Assembly: GCA_021202845.1 (NCBI GenBank)
Contig: JAJQCF010000022.1
Location: 119,197 to 183,196 of the forward strand
DNA length: 64,000 nt
Direction: 5' to 3'
From: Oscillospiraceae bacterium
GTDB lineage: Bacteria; Bacillota; Clostridia; Oscillospirales; Oscillospiraceae
Part shown: positions 52,493 through 61,944 of the stretch, in pieces
Layout of the letters: every line of letters begins with the position of its first letter
Position numbering within the stretch: the stretch's first letter is position 1
Notes under the pieces: generated by a model
Database searches by the model: none
Seen by the model: the letters and a program-made list of their open reading frames with translations, nothing else
What the model was told of the DNA's origin: nothing
Made by a program: the position numbers and the translations under genes

Positions 52493-53741
52493 GGGTTTCT
52501 TTTCCTCACGGCCTTGGCTCTACAGGATACTCCTGTTCGTTTTTGCCATGCTCTGCTCGCTGGTGCTGTGGATGTACGTCACCAGTGTGCAATACGACGA
52601 CTACTCCCGCTCGTTCAACGGCGTTGCCGTGACGTTCGAGGGCGAGGCGACCATGCGCGAAAGCCGCGGACTGGTAATAACCAGCGTCAGCGACAGCTCC
52701 GTGCGCTTCACCGTCTCCGGCAACCGCGGCGTCATTTCCAAGCTGGAATCCGCCAACCTGAACGCCGTCATAAATTTGGATACCATAAAGACTGCCGGAA
52801 CCTACACCATCGCCTACGCCGTCAGCTACCCCTCCGGCACGGACACAAGTACGCTCTCCGTAACCTCGCGCTCGCCGGACACGGTGACGTTTGTGGTCGA
52901 TGACCTCGTGATGAAGGAGGTTGACGTCTACGGCGTGTTCAGCGGCAGCGTGGCCGAGGGCTACAGCGTGCAGGACGTGCAGATAACCCCCGCCTCCGTG
53001 CGCATAAGCGGCCCGCAGGAGTCGCTGGACAAGGTCGCCAGCGCCTACGTGGAGGTCACGCGCGAGAATGTTGACAAGACGCTGATATACGAGTCGAGCT
53101 ATATACTGCTGGACGAAAACGGAGAGCAGGTTACAGACTCTTCCATAGAGCTGGAGACGGATTCCGTCACCGTGACGCTGCCCGTGACCTCGATAAAGGA
53201 GATTGACCTTGCGGTGAACATCATCGACGGCGGCGGCGCGACAAGCGACAACGTGACGGTGAGCATAGAGCCCTCCACCATAACGCTCTCCGGCGACGCG
53301 GACACGCTTGCGGGCGTCAACTCGCTGGCCGTGGCGTCCATCGACCTCGCGGACATAACGGAGGACACGTTCATCGAGACATACACCATCAGCCTGCCGA
53401 ACGACACGGAGCTTGTGAGCGGCTCGCGCGAGGCCACGGTAACGCTGGAGATAAAGGGTCTGGAAAGAGAGACATTTTCCGTGACGAACTTCTCCGTAAT
53501 CAACGTCACCGAGGGCTACACCGCGGAGGTCATTCAGGAGAGCCTTGAAGTCATCGTGCGCGGCACCGAGGGCGCGCTGGCGGAGGTCGCCGACTACAAT
53601 ATACGCGCCGTGGCGGACTTGACCGACATAGGCAGCGCGACGGGAATTGTTTCCGCGCCCGCGACGATATACGTGGACGGCTCGGCCGAAGTCGGGGCGA
53701 TAGGGGAATACAGAGTATACGTAAATGTTACTGCGGAGTGA
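52485..53741 (+). CDS. cdaR: YbbR-domain protein CdaR, regulator of CdaA
   Basis: 418 residues, one N-terminal membrane helix (about 11-32, ILLFVFAMLCSLVLWMYV) and four extracytoplasmic YbbR repeats (starting near residues 45, 135, 225 and 320), each with the VxGxxxxxxxI/V pattern (e.g. VRFTVSGNRGVI, VRISGPQESLDKV, ITLSGDADTLAGV, LEVIVRGTEGALAEV). CdaR binds the membrane part of CdaA and tunes cyclase activity. The 8-bp overlap with cdaA supports translational coupling. Confidence 0.94.
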   Translation: MSKGFFSSRPWLYRILLFVFAMLCSLVLWMYVTSVQYDDYSRSFNGVAVTFEGEATMRESRGLVITSVSDSSVRFTVSGNRGVISKLESANLNAVINLDTIKTAGTYTIAYAVSYPSGTDTSTLSVTSRSPDTVTFVVDDLVMKEVDVYGVFSGSVAEGYSVQDVQITPASVRISGPQESLDKVASAYVEVTRENVDKTLIYESSYILLDENGEQVTDSSIELETDSVTVTLPVTSIKEIDLAVNIIDGGGATSDNVTVSIEPSTITLSGDADTLAGVNSLAVASIDLADITEDTFIETYTISLPNDTELVSGSREATVTLEIKGLERETFSVTNFSVINVTEGYTAEVIQESLEVIVRGTEGALAEVADYNIRAVADLTDIGSATGIVSAPATIYVDGSAEVGAIGEYRVYVNVTAE

Positions 53742-53748
53742 TAACCTA

Positions 53749-54627
53749 ATGATAAAAAGCATGACAGGCTACGGAGCGGCCAAAGGCTCCAGTCAGGGGC
53801 TTGACATTGTCGTTGAGCTCAAGAGCGTGAACAACCGCTACATGGACTGTTCCGTGCGCATACCGCGCTCGTTCCTCTTCGCTGAAGAGGGGATAAAATC
53901 CGCCGTCTCCCGCCGCCTCGCGCGCGGCAAGGTAGATGTTTTCGTCACCGTGGACAGCACTGGTGCGGAGGCGCTGGAGGTAAAGGTGAACGAGGCGCTG
54001 GCTGACGGCTACTGCGCCGCCATACGCGCTCTGGCCGAGAGGTGCGGACTGCCGGACGAGCTGACAGCCGTGCAGCTCAGTCACTGCCCCGACGTGCTGA
54101 CGGTGAAAAAGGCCGACGCCGACGCGGACGAGATTGCCGCGGCGATGCTGGAAATAACGGAAAACGCGCTCACCGCCTTTGAGGCCATGCGCTGCGCCGA
54201 GGGCAGCAGGCTGGCCGAGGATATAGCCGCGCGGCTGGACATGATAGAGAGCCTTGTCGCCCGCCTTGAGGAGCGCTCGCCGGAAACGGTTAAGGAGTAC
54301 CGCGAAAAGCTCCTTGCCAAGATGAACGAAGTCCTCTCCGGCGCGGGCGTGGACGAGCAGCGCATTCTGACCGAAGCCGCCGTCTACGCGGACAAGGTGG
54401 CGGTTGATGAAGAGACGGTTCGCCTGCGCAGCCACATTGCGCAAATGCGCGGCTTTTTGCAGACCGGCTCGCCGATAGGGCGCAAAATGGACTTTTTGGT
54501 GCAGGAATTTAACCGCGAGGCCAACACAATCGGCTCCAAGTGCTCGGATACGGAGATGTCCCGCGTGGTGATTGAAATAAAAAGCGAAATTGAAAAAATA
54601 CGCGAACAGGTGCAGAACATAGAATAA
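53749..54627 (+). CDS. yicC: YicC/YloC family endoribonuclease
   Basis: 292 residues from the ATG at 53749 (GGAG upstream); a TTG at 53725 is rejected because family members begin MIKSMTGYG, exactly as here. The N-terminal YicC domain (SVNNRYMDCSVRIPRSF) and C-terminal DUF1732 part (GRKMDFLVQEFNREANTIGSK) are both complete. YicC/YloC proteins are reported to be RNA-cleaving enzymes. It is the first gene of the conserved yicC-remA-gmk-rpoZ-priA run. Confidence 0.95.
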   Translation: MIKSMTGYGAAKGSSQGLDIVVELKSVNNRYMDCSVRIPRSFLFAEEGIKSAVSRRLARGKVDVFVTVDSTGAEALEVKVNEALADGYCAAIRALAERCGLPDELTAVQLSHCPDVLTVKKADADADEIAAAMLEITENALTAFEAMRCAEGSRLAEDIAARLDMIESLVARLEERSPETVKEYREKLLAKMNEVLSGAGVDEQRILTEAAVYADKVAVDEETVRLRSHIAQMRGFLQTGSPIGRKMDFLVQEFNREANTIGSKCSDTEMSRVVIEIKSEIEKIREQVQNIE

Positions 54628-54651
54628 ACGGCAGACTATGGAGGTCGGCAG

Positions 54652-54918
54652 ATGAAGCTATTAAATATCGGTTTTGGAAATATGGTGTCGTCGCAGCGCA
54701 TTATTTCCATTGTCAGTTCCGAATCGGCGCCGATACGCAGGATAATTCAGGACACCCGCGAGCGCGGGCTGCTCATCGACGCAACCTACGGGCGGCGCAC
54801 CCGCGCGGTTATAATAATGGACAGCGGCCACGTTATCCTCTCCGCGCTCACTCCCGACACGCTGGCCGCGCGCGCGGCGGAAAAGACGGAACCAAGCGCG
54901 GCAGGTGAGCGCCAATGA
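54652..54918 (+). CDS. remA: RemA-like DNA-binding regulator (DUF370)
   Basis: 88 residues, GGAGG before the [29 protein letters not shown]-like N-terminus (here ...APIRRIIQD) and [22 protein letters not shown] are the family core. In Bacillus RemA activates biofilm matrix and osmoprotection genes by binding DNA as a ring-shaped oligomer. The stop overlaps the gmk start (ATGA). Confidence 0.94.
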   Translation: MKLLNIGFGNMVSSQRIISIVSSESAPIRRIIQDTRERGLLIDATYGRRTRAVIIMDSGHVILSALTPDTLAARAAEKTEPSAAGERQ

Positions 54919-55487
54919 GCGAAAAGGGACTGCTTATAGTGCTTTCCGCCCCCTCGGGCTGCGGCAAGAGCACCGTTGTCCACGCGCTCATGCAGCGCCG
55001 GCAGAACGTCAGCTTTTCCGTCTCCGCCACCACCCGCGCCCCGCGCGAGGGCGAGGTTGACGGCAGGGACTACTTCTTCGTCACGCGCGAGAGGTTTGAC
55101 GAAATGGCGGCCGCGGGCGAATTTTTGGAGTACGCCGTCTATGTCAGCAACTGCTACGGCACGCCGCGCGGCGCTGTGGAAAAGCAGCTGGCTGCCGGGC
55201 GCGACGTCATTTTGGACATTGACGTTCAGGGCGCGTTTCAGGTCAGAAGCGCCATGCCGGACGCCGTACTGGTGTTCCTGCTCCCGCCGTCCTATGAGGA
55301 GCTGGAAAAGCGCCTTGTGCTCCGCGGCAAGGACGCGCCGGAGGTCATAGCAAAGCGCCTTGAGGCCGCCAGAGCGGAGTGTGCCCGCGCGCCGGAGTAT
55401 GATTTCCGCATTGTCAACGACGATGTGGAGCGCGCCGTCACGGAGCTTGAGAGCGTGATAGACGGCGTAAAAAACGAAAGACAGTGA
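54915..55487 (+). CDS. gmk: Guanylate kinase
   Basis: 190 residues. It phosphorylates GMP to GDP. Walker [13 protein letters not shown], the GMP-binding [20 protein letters not shown] and the lid region [18 protein letters not shown] match the family, and [10 protein letters not shown]-type residues are present ([13 protein letters not shown]). Length is normal. Its ATG overlaps the remA stop, so the two are translationally coupled. Confidence 0.97.
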   Translation: MSEKGLLIVLSAPSGCGKSTVVHALMQRRQNVSFSVSATTRAPREGEVDGRDYFFVTRERFDEMAAAGEFLEYAVYVSNCYGTPRGAVEKQLAAGRDVILDIDVQGAFQVRSAMPDAVLVFLLPPSYEELEKRLVLRGKDAPEVIAKRLEAARAECARAPEYDFRIVNDDVERAVTELESVIDGVKNERQ

Positions 55488-55490
55488 CCG

Positions 55491-55508
55491 GCCTTAACAG
55501 GCGTTTTT
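55491..55508 (+). terminator. Short stem-loop between gmk and rpoZ
   Basis: GCCT-TAAC-AGGC (55491-55502) followed by GTTTTT. The four-base-pair stem is weak, so it probably only attenuates transcription into rpoZ, whose operon position is otherwise conserved. Confidence 0.3.
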
Positions 55509-55551
55509 ATATTTACAAAATTACAAATTATTTTTCAGAGGTGTTTTAATT

Positions 55552-55824
55552 ATGATGCTTTATCCTCCGGTGGCCGAGCTGGCCTCCAAAGTAGGCAGCC
55601 GTTATCAGCTTGTGAACCTTGTGGCACGCCGCGCACGCGAAATTGCCGCCAGAAACGAAAAAATGGGTTTTTCTCCTGTGGAAAAACCCGTCTCCACCGC
55701 CATTAACGAGGTGTACGCGGGCAAGCTGACGCTTGTGGGCCACACCGCCGTCACAAAAACGGAATCCGAGCTGGAAGCCGAGGCTGCGGCCGCGGCCGCT
55801 AAGAATATAAGCGTTGACTTTTGA
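55552..55824 (+). CDS. rpoZ: RNA polymerase omega subunit
   Basis: 90 residues, AGAGGTG before the ATG. Family core: MLYPPVAELASKVGSRYQLVNLVARRAREI, a Clostridia-style start, and PVSTAINEVYAGKLTL; an Ala-rich tail follows. Omega helps assemble RNA polymerase. Position between gmk and priA is conserved in Clostridia. Confidence 0.94.
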   Translation: MMLYPPVAELASKVGSRYQLVNLVARRAREIAARNEKMGFSPVEKPVSTAINEVYAGKLTLVGHTAVTKTESELEAEAAAAAAKNISVDF

Positions 55825-55853
55825 GCGCGGAGCGCTCGCTGGGAGGTACGGCG

Positions 55854-58103
55854 GTGGCTGAAAAGTTTGCCAAAATAGCGGTTTCCGATGTCACCTACTG
55901 GCTGGATAAGCCCTATGCCTACCGTATTCCCGACGAATTTTCCGGCAAGGTCGAGGCGGGAATGCGCGTCGCGGTTCCGTTTTCCAAGGGCAACCGCCGC
56001 TCCGAGGGGGTTGTGCTGGCGGTGACGGACGAGTGCGAGTGGGAAAGGCCAAAGCCCATATTGGAGGTTCTGGACTCCGAGCCTGTGATGACGCCGCGGC
56101 AAACGGCGCTTGCCCTCTGGATGCGCGAACGTTTTTTCTGCACGGTCTATGAGGCCGTGCGCGCCATGCTCCCCGCGGGGCTGTGGTTCACCAAGACCGG
56201 CAAGCGCAAGGTGACGGACAGCGAGAGCCGCTTCCTGCGCCTCGCCGTTCCGCCGGAGGAGGCGCTGGCCGCTGCTGCCGCAAAGCGCTCCCGCGCGCCG
56301 CATCAGGCGGCGGTGCTGGAGCTGATGTCGGCGGTGGGCGAGGGCATGTGCAGCGAAATTAAGCTGCTGACCGGCGCGGGCGCGCAGACGATAAAAGCGC
56401 TCATTGAGAAAGGACTTATCGAGGACTTTTACTGCGAGACGTTCCGCCGCCCCGAGTACCGTGAGGGCGCAAAAAGCCCCCTGCCGCAGCTGAACGCGGC
56501 GCAAAGCGGTGTCCTTGACGGCCTGAAGCCCCTGCTGGACGGCGACGAGGCGGCCTGTGCGCTGATACTCGGCGTCACGGGCAGCGGCAAGACGGCGGTT
56601 TACATTCACCTTATCCGCCGCGCGCTGGAGCAGGGCAAAAGCGCAATGCTGCTGGTGCCGGAAATTGCGCTGACGCCGCAGCTGCTGCAAACCATGTCCT
56701 CCTACTTCGGCGAGGACATAGCCGTGCTGCACTCGGGGCTGACTATGGCCGAGCGCTACGACGAGTGGAAGCGCATACGCCAAGGTCTGGCGCGGCTCGT
56801 GCTGGGCACGCGCAGCGCGGTTTTCGCGCCCTGTGAGAACCTCGGCATTGTGATAATTGACGAGGAACAGGACGAGAGCTACAAGTCCGAGTCCGCGCCC
56901 CGCTACCACGCGCGCGACGTTGCGCTCTACCGCTGCGCCGAGGAAAAAGCGCTGCTGCTGCTGGGCAGCGCCACGCCGAGCATGGAGAGCCGCTACGCCG
57001 CGGAGACGGGGCGCTATAAGCTCTTCTGCCTCACAGAGCGCTATAACCGCAAGGCTTTGCCCTCTGTCAGCATTGTGGACATGAAACAGGAGCTGCGCGC
57101 GGGCAACCCCTACGGCGTCAGCTCATTCCTGCGCGGAGAATTGCAGCGCAACATAGAGCTGGGGCAGCAGAGCATACTTTTCATCAACCGCCGCGGCGCG
57201 AGCAAGATTGTCACCTGCGGCGCCTGCGGCTTCAGCTACACCTGCCCCAACTGCTCTGTCAGCCTGACATGGCACAGCGTGGGCAGCCGCCTCGTCTGCC
57301 ACTGGTGCGGCTACACCCGCCGCGTGGACGCCTGCTGCCCCGACTGCGGCGGCGAGCTGAAGTATATCGGCGAGGGTACGCAGAAAATAGAGAGCGAGCT
57401 GGGCGAGCTTTTCCCCAATGTGCCCGTGCTGCGCATGGACACCGACACTGTTACCGAGGCCGGCTCGCACGAAGCACTGCTGGAAAGGTTCCGGCGCGAG
57501 AAAATTCCCATAATGATAGGCACAAAAATGGTGACTAAGGGGCTGAACTTTGCCAATGTTACGCTTGTCGGCGTCATTTCGGCCGACCAGAGCCTTTACA
57601 GCGGCGACTTCCGCGCCGCCGAGCGCACGTTTTCCCTGATAACGCAGGTCATAGGCCGCTCGGGGCGCTCGCTTCTCGGCGGGCGGGCGGTAATACAGAC
57701 CTTCACGCCGGAAAACCCTGTAATCAAGCTGGCCGCCAAGCAGGACTACAACGCCTTTTACCGCCACGAGCTGGAAATAAGGCGAATACAGCAGTGTCCG
57801 CCGTTTACCGCGCTGACGGTGCTGACGGTCACGGGGGCGAACGAGGCGCTTGTGCTGCGCTGCTGCAATGAGATTAAGCGCGCCTTGGACGCGGAGACAA
57901 GCCGCACAGAGGGGCTGCGGGTTTTGGGCCCCGCGCCTTACCCCGTCGTCAAGGTGAAAAACTCTTACCGCTACCGCATAACCGTTGCCGGAGCGCGTGA
58001 GCGCCTTGCGCGCCCGCTCTGCGCGCAGATTTTGCAATACTTCAACAACAACAAAGAATTCCGCGGGGTCAGCGTCTACGCCGACTTGAACCCGAACGAA
58101 TAG
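55854..58103 (+). CDS. priA: Primosomal replication-restart helicase PriA
   Basis: 749 residues from the GTG at 55854, chosen because GGGAGG lies eight bases upstream; a TTG at 55821 is possible but lacks a site. Order: 3'-DNA-binding domain (VTYWLDKPYAYRIP), winged-helix region, helicase with Walker A GVTGSGKTAVY and the DEQDESYK box, an eight-Cys zinc-binding insertion (CGACGFSYTCPNC...CHWCG...CCPDCGG), then helicase motifs RMDTDTVT, GTKMVTKGLNF and QVIGRSGR. It reloads the replisome at stalled forks. Confidence 0.96.
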   Translation: MAEKFAKIAVSDVTYWLDKPYAYRIPDEFSGKVEAGMRVAVPFSKGNRRSEGVVLAVTDECEWERPKPILEVLDSEPVMTPRQTALALWMRERFFCTVYEAVRAMLPAGLWFTKTGKRKVTDSESRFLRLAVPPEEALAAAAAKRSRAPHQAAVLELMSAVGEGMCSEIKLLTGAGAQTIKALIEKGLIEDFYCETFRRPEYREGAKSPLPQLNAAQSGVLDGLKPLLDGDEAACALILGVTGSGKTAVYIHLIRRALEQGKSAMLLVPEIALTPQLLQTMSSYFGEDIAVLHSGLTMAERYDEWKRIRQGLARLVLGTRSAVFAPCENLGIVIIDEEQDESYKSESAPRYHARDVALYRCAEEKALLLLGSATPSMESRYAAETGRYKLFCLTERYNRKALPSVSIVDMKQELRAGNPYGVSSFLRGELQRNIELGQQSILFINRRGASKIVTCGACGFSYTCPNCSVSLTWHSVGSRLVCHWCGYTRRVDACCPDCGGELKYIGEGTQKIESELGELFPNVPVLRMDTDTVTEAGSHEALLERFRREKIPIMIGTKMVTKGLNFANVTLVGVISADQSLYSGDFRAAERTFSLITQVIGRSGRSLLGGRAVIQTFTPENPVIKLAAKQDYNAFYRHELEIRRIQQCPPFTALTVLTVTGANEALVLRCCNEIKRALDAETSRTEGLRVLGPAPYPVVKVKNSYRYRITVAGARERLARPLCAQILQYFNNNKEFRGVSVYADLNPNE

Positions 58104-58115
58104 AGGAGTAAAACT

Positions 58116-58631
58116 ATGGCACTGAGAAACATTATGACCGAGGGCGAGCCCTGCCTTGGCAAGCACTGCCGCCCCGTGACGAGCTTTGATGAACGTCTGC
58201 ACACGCTGCTGGACGACATGGCCGAAACGCTGCGCCGCAGCGACGGCGTGGGTTTGGCCGCGCCGCAGGTGGGCATACTGCGCCGCGCCGTTTTGGTTTT
58301 GGAGACAAACGTCCCCGAGGGCGAGGAGGACTATATAATCGAGCTTATTAACCCCGAGATTATCGAGCGCAGCGGCTCCCAGACCGAGCCGGAGGGCTGC
58401 CTGAGCGTCCCGGGAGTTTACGGCATGGTCGAGCGCCCCGATTACGTCAAGGTGCGCGCGCAGAACCGCGACGGCGAGACGTTCGAGGTCGAGGGCACTG
58501 GGCTGACGGCCAGATGCTTCTGCCACGAGCTTGACCACTTGGAGGGCATACTCTTCACGGAAAAGGCGGAGCATATCCTCTCCGACGAGGAATTGGACGA
58601 ATACTATAACAGCAAGCACGGAGAAGATTGA
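58116..58631 (+). CDS. def: Peptide deformylase
   Basis: 171 residues, GAGGAG before the ATG. It removes the formyl group from new proteins. All three motifs are present: GVGLAAPQVG, EGCLSVPG (metal Cys) and HELDHLEG (two metal His, catalytic Glu). Twelve bp after priA and four bp before fmt, which makes the matching formyl-methionyl-tRNA. Confidence 0.97.
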   Translation: MALRNIMTEGEPCLGKHCRPVTSFDERLHTLLDDMAETLRRSDGVGLAAPQVGILRRAVLVLETNVPEGEEDYIIELINPEIIERSGSQTEPEGCLSVPGVYGMVERPDYVKVRAQNRDGETFEVEGTGLTARCFCHELDHLEGILFTEKAEHILSDEELDEYYNSKHGED

Positions 58632-58635
58632 CAAT

Positions 58636-59556
58636 ATGCGTATAGTTTTCATGGGCACGCCGGACTTCGCGGCCTGCTCTCTGAAAAAGTTGATAGATTC
58701 GCCGCACGACGTTGTGGGCGTGTTCACGCGCCCCGACAGGCCGCGGGGCAGGGGAATGAGCCTTGCGTGTACGCCGGTCAAGGAGCTGGCGATGGCGCAC
58801 TCCATTCCGGTGTTCCAGCCGGAGCGGCTCCGCGGCGGCAGCGCGCGGGAGGACATTGCCTCTCTTGCGCCGGACGTCATAGTTGTCGTGGCCTACGGCT
58901 GCATTCTGCCGGACGACATTTTGGCGCTGCCGCCGCTGGGCTGCGTCAACGTCCACGCCTCGCTGCTGCCGCAGCTGCGAGGCAGCTCGCCCGTACAGGA
59001 GGCCGTGCTGCGCGGCTTTGAGACCACCGGCGTCACGACCATGTACATGGCCTCCGAGCTGGACGCGGGGGACATTATATTTCAGGACGAGACGGAGATA
59101 GGCGAGTTCGAGACCTCGGGCGAGCTGTTCGACCGCCTTATGCTCATGGGCGCGGAGACGCTGGCTAAGACGCTGAACGCCATAGAAAGCGGCGCCGCCC
59201 CGCGTACTCCGCAGCAAGCGGACAAGGCCACGTTCACAAAGCAGCTGACAAAGGCCATGTCGCCTATAGACTGGCAGAAAACGCCGCGGGAGATTGTGAA
59301 AAAAATCTGCGGCCTCCAGCCTTGGCCTGTTGCTACGGCGGAGATGAACGGCCAGACCGTGAGAGTGTTTGCCGCACAGTACACCGAAAACAAAACCGCC
59401 AAAGCGGCGGGGTCTGTCGTCTCCGCCGGCAAAGAGGGCATAGAAATTGCCTGCGGTGGGGGTCAGACGCTGCTTATAACCGAGCTGCAGTCGGCGGGCA
59501 AGCGGCGCATGGCGGCGGCGGACTGGCTGCGCGGCCACCCCATAGCGGTGGACTGA
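58636..59556 (+). CDS. fmt: Methionyl-tRNA formyltransferase
   Basis: 306 residues from the ATG at 58636 (GGAGAAG upstream); a frame start at 58531 inside def is rejected. IVFMGTPDFAACSL, the formyl-folate site VVVAYGCILPDDIL and NVHASLLPQLRGSSPVQEA are family marks, with the C-terminal tRNA-binding domain (KICGLQPWPVATAEMNG). The YugP-type metallopeptidase sometimes found after fmt in Clostridia is absent; rsmB follows after one base. Confidence 0.96.
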   Translation: MRIVFMGTPDFAACSLKKLIDSPHDVVGVFTRPDRPRGRGMSLACTPVKELAMAHSIPVFQPERLRGGSAREDIASLAPDVIVVVAYGCILPDDILALPPLGCVNVHASLLPQLRGSSPVQEAVLRGFETTGVTTMYMASELDAGDIIFQDETEIGEFETSGELFDRLMLMGAETLAKTLNAIESGAAPRTPQQADKATFTKQLTKAMSPIDWQKTPREIVKKICGLQPWPVATAEMNGQTVRVFAAQYTENKTAKAAGSVVSAGKEGIEIACGGGQTLLITELQSAGKRRMAAADWLRGHPIAVD

Positions 59557-59557
59557 C

Positions 59558-60883
59558 ATGGGCAGCGCAAGGAAGGCGGCGCTGGGCGCGCTGGAAAAGT
59601 ACCGCCGCGAGGGGGCGTTCTCCGAAGCGGCGCTCGCCGTGCAGCTGGACGCGGAGCGCCTGACGGGGCGCGACAGGGCGTTTGCCACGGCGCTCGTGAT
59701 GGGCACGCTGCAAAATCTGCTGTACCTCGACTATATAATCGACTGCTTTTCCTCGACTAAGAGCAGAAAAATGCAGCCGAAGGTGCTGGACATTCTGCGC
59801 GTTTCCGCGCTGCAAATAATTAAAATGGACCGCGTACCGCCGTCCGCCGCCGTCAACGAGGGAGTAAAGCTCTGCAAAAAGTCGGGCTGCGGCCACGCGG
59901 CGGGACTGGTGAACGCGGTGCTGCGCCGCATTGCCGAGCGCGCCGACAGCCTGCCGGAGCCGACGGGAACGGCGGCGGAGCGCCTTTCCGTCAAGTACAG
60001 CCACCCGCTTTGGCTCACGCGGCTTTATATAAGCGAGCTGGGCGAGAGCGCGGCGGAGGTGCTGATGGCAAGCCAGAACGCCGCCCCAAGCGTGGCGATG
60101 CAAGTCAACACTGCGCGCACCACCGCCGAGGCTCTGCGCGCGGCGCTTGCAGCCGCGGGCGCGGAGGTCTGGGCTGATGATAATTTAGCTAACTGTCTCT
60201 ATACGCCGTCCGCGGGGCCGGTTACGGCCGCGGCGGAGTTCGCGCGGGGAGATTTTTATATTCAGGACAGCGCGGCGCGGCTTGCCGTAATGGCCGCCGA
60301 GCCGAAGCGCGGCATGAAAATTTTGGACGCTTGCGCCGCCCCGGGCGGCAAGAGCTTCGCCGCCGCTCTTATGGCGGAAAACGCAGCGGAAATTATCTCC
60401 TGCGACATCAGCGCCAAAAAGCTGCCGCGCATCGCCGAGGGCGCCGCCAGACTGGGTCTGGACTGCATTTCAGTGCGGCAGGCCGACGCCGCGGCTTTCA
60501 ACCCCGAGTGGGAGGGACAGTTCGACATTGTTCTGGCCGACGTGCCCTGCTCCGGCCTCGGTGTGATACGCAAGAAGCCGGAAATACGCTACAAAGACCC
60601 CGCGGGCTTCGCCGCCCTGCCGCAAATGCAGCTGAACATACTGCGCAATGTCTCCCGCTACGTCAAGGCGGGCGGCACGCTGCTGTACTCAACCTGCACT
60701 GTCAGGCGCGAGGAAAACGGCGGCGTTATCGAAGCGTTTTTAGCGGAAAACCCGCGCTTTGCCCCGCGAGAATTTGACATATCGGGCGTTTACCGCTCGG
60801 CAAACGGGCAGCTCAGTCTTTGGCCGCATATACACGGCACGGACGGATTTTTTATAGCAAAGCTGGTGAGGGAGCGCGCATGA
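59558..60883 (+). CDS. rsmB: 16S rRNA m5C967 methyltransferase RsmB
   Basis: 441 residues. A NusB-like N-terminal domain (about 1-130; SAAVNEGVKLCKKSGCGHAAGLVNAVLRR) is joined to a SAM methyltransferase: DACAAPGGKS (SAM loop), DVPCSGLGVIRKKPE with one catalytic Cys, and LLYSTCTVRREENGG with the nucleophilic Cys. Its stop overlaps the rlmN start (ATGA). Confidence 0.95.
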   Translation: MGSARKAALGALEKYRREGAFSEAALAVQLDAERLTGRDRAFATALVMGTLQNLLYLDYIIDCFSSTKSRKMQPKVLDILRVSALQIIKMDRVPPSAAVNEGVKLCKKSGCGHAAGLVNAVLRRIAERADSLPEPTGTAAERLSVKYSHPLWLTRLYISELGESAAEVLMASQNAAPSVAMQVNTARTTAEALRAALAAAGAEVWADDNLANCLYTPSAGPVTAAAEFARGDFYIQDSAARLAVMAAEPKRGMKILDACAAPGGKSFAAALMAENAAEIISCDISAKKLPRIAEGAARLGLDCISVRQADAAAFNPEWEGQFDIVLADVPCSGLGVIRKKPEIRYKDPAGFAALPQMQLNILRNVSRYVKAGGTLLYSTCTVRREENGGVIEAFLAENPRFAPREFDISGVYRSANGQLSLWPHIHGTDGFFIAKLVRERA

Positions 60884-61944
60884 CCGACCTGAAATCACTC
60901 ACGCTGTCGGAGCTGGAAGCGCTTATGGCGCAGCTGGGACAGCCCAAGTTCCGCGCCGCGCAGATTTTCTCCCGCCTCGCCGCGGGCGTCACGGACTTAG
61001 ACGAGCTGACGGCGCTGCCCAAGAGCCTGCGCGCGCAGCTGGGCGAGAGCTGTTGCATCAACAGCCTGCAATGCCTGCGCAAGCAGGTGAGCGGGCGCGA
61101 CGGCACGGTAAAATATCTCTGGGAACTCACTGACGGCAACGCGGTGGAGACCGTCTTGATGCGCTATGAGCACGGAAACAGCGTCTGCATTTCAACCCAA
61201 GTCGGCTGCCGTCAGGGCTGCGCGTTCTGCGCCTCGACCATCGGCGGACTGGTGCGCAATTTAACCGCTGGAGAAATGCTCGACGAAGTCATCTTTACAC
61301 AGCTTGACAGCGGGGTTAAAATATCTAATATAGTCCTCATGGGCATTGGCGAGCCGCTGGATAACTACGACAACGTGCTGAAGTTTCTCTCGCTCGTCAA
61401 CTCTCCGCAGGGCATGAACATCGGTATGCGCCACATCACGCTCTCCACCTGCGGACGGCTGGAGGAGATGCGGCGGCTGGCGGAGGAAAAGCTCCAGCTC
61501 ACGCTGGCGGTTTCCATGCATGCCTGCGACGACGAGACGCGGAGCCGCCTTATGCCGTCCAACCGCCGCTGCGGCGTGGAGCCGCTTGTGGCCGCGTGCG
61601 CCGAGTATTTTGAAAAGACGGGACGCCGCGTCACGCTGGAGTACGCGATGATTGACGGTGTTAACGACACGCCCCGCCACGCGGAGAGCCTTGCGCGCTC
61701 GGCGGCCAAAATAGGCGCGCACGTCAATCTTATTCCGCTCAACCATGTTGAGGAACAGCCGCTGCAGCCCTCCGGCAAGGCGGCGATGAAAAGGTTTTGC
61801 GATATACTCTCTTCCCGCGGAGTTAATTTTACGCTGCGCCGCTCGCTGGGCGGCGACGTTGACGCCTCCTGCGGACAGCTGAGAAGGCGTCGGGAAACAG
61901 AACAGCTCAAAGGAGGTAGCAATGAAAGCCTTCGGCATAACTGA
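60880..61944 (+). CDS. rlmN: 23S rRNA A2503 / tRNA A37 methyltransferase RlmN (radical SAM)
   Basis: 354 residues from the ATG at 60880 in an ATGA overlap with rsmB. The radical-SAM cluster motif is CRQGCAFC within STQVGCRQGCAFCASTIGG; MGIGEPLDNYDNV and the C-terminal VDASCGQL Cys (needed for the mechanism) are present. It makes 2-methyladenosine in rRNA and tRNA. The last 23 bases overlap the stp gene; the extra C-terminal residues past the catalytic Cys are a result of this overlap. Confidence 0.95.
   Translation: MTDLKSLTLSELEALMAQLGQPKFRAAQIFSRLAAGVTDLDELTALPKSLRAQLGESCCINSLQCLRKQVSGRDGTVKYLWELTDGNAVETVLMRYEHGNSVCISTQVGCRQGCAFCASTIGGLVRNLTAGEMLDEVIFTQLDSGVKISNIVLMGIGEPLDNYDNVLKFLSLVNSPQGMNIGMRHITLSTCGRLEEMRRLAEEKLQLTLAVSMHACDDETRSRLMPSNRRCGVEPLVAACAEYFEKTGRRVTLEYAMIDGVNDTPRHAESLARSAAKIGAHVNLIPLNHVEEQPLQPSGKAAMKRFCDILSSRGVNFTLRRSLGGDVDASCGQLRRRRETEQLKGGSNESLRHN

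Noticed and set aside
57123-58880. 585-codon minus-strand open frame
   Set aside because: Runs antisense across priA, def and fmt, three certain genes.
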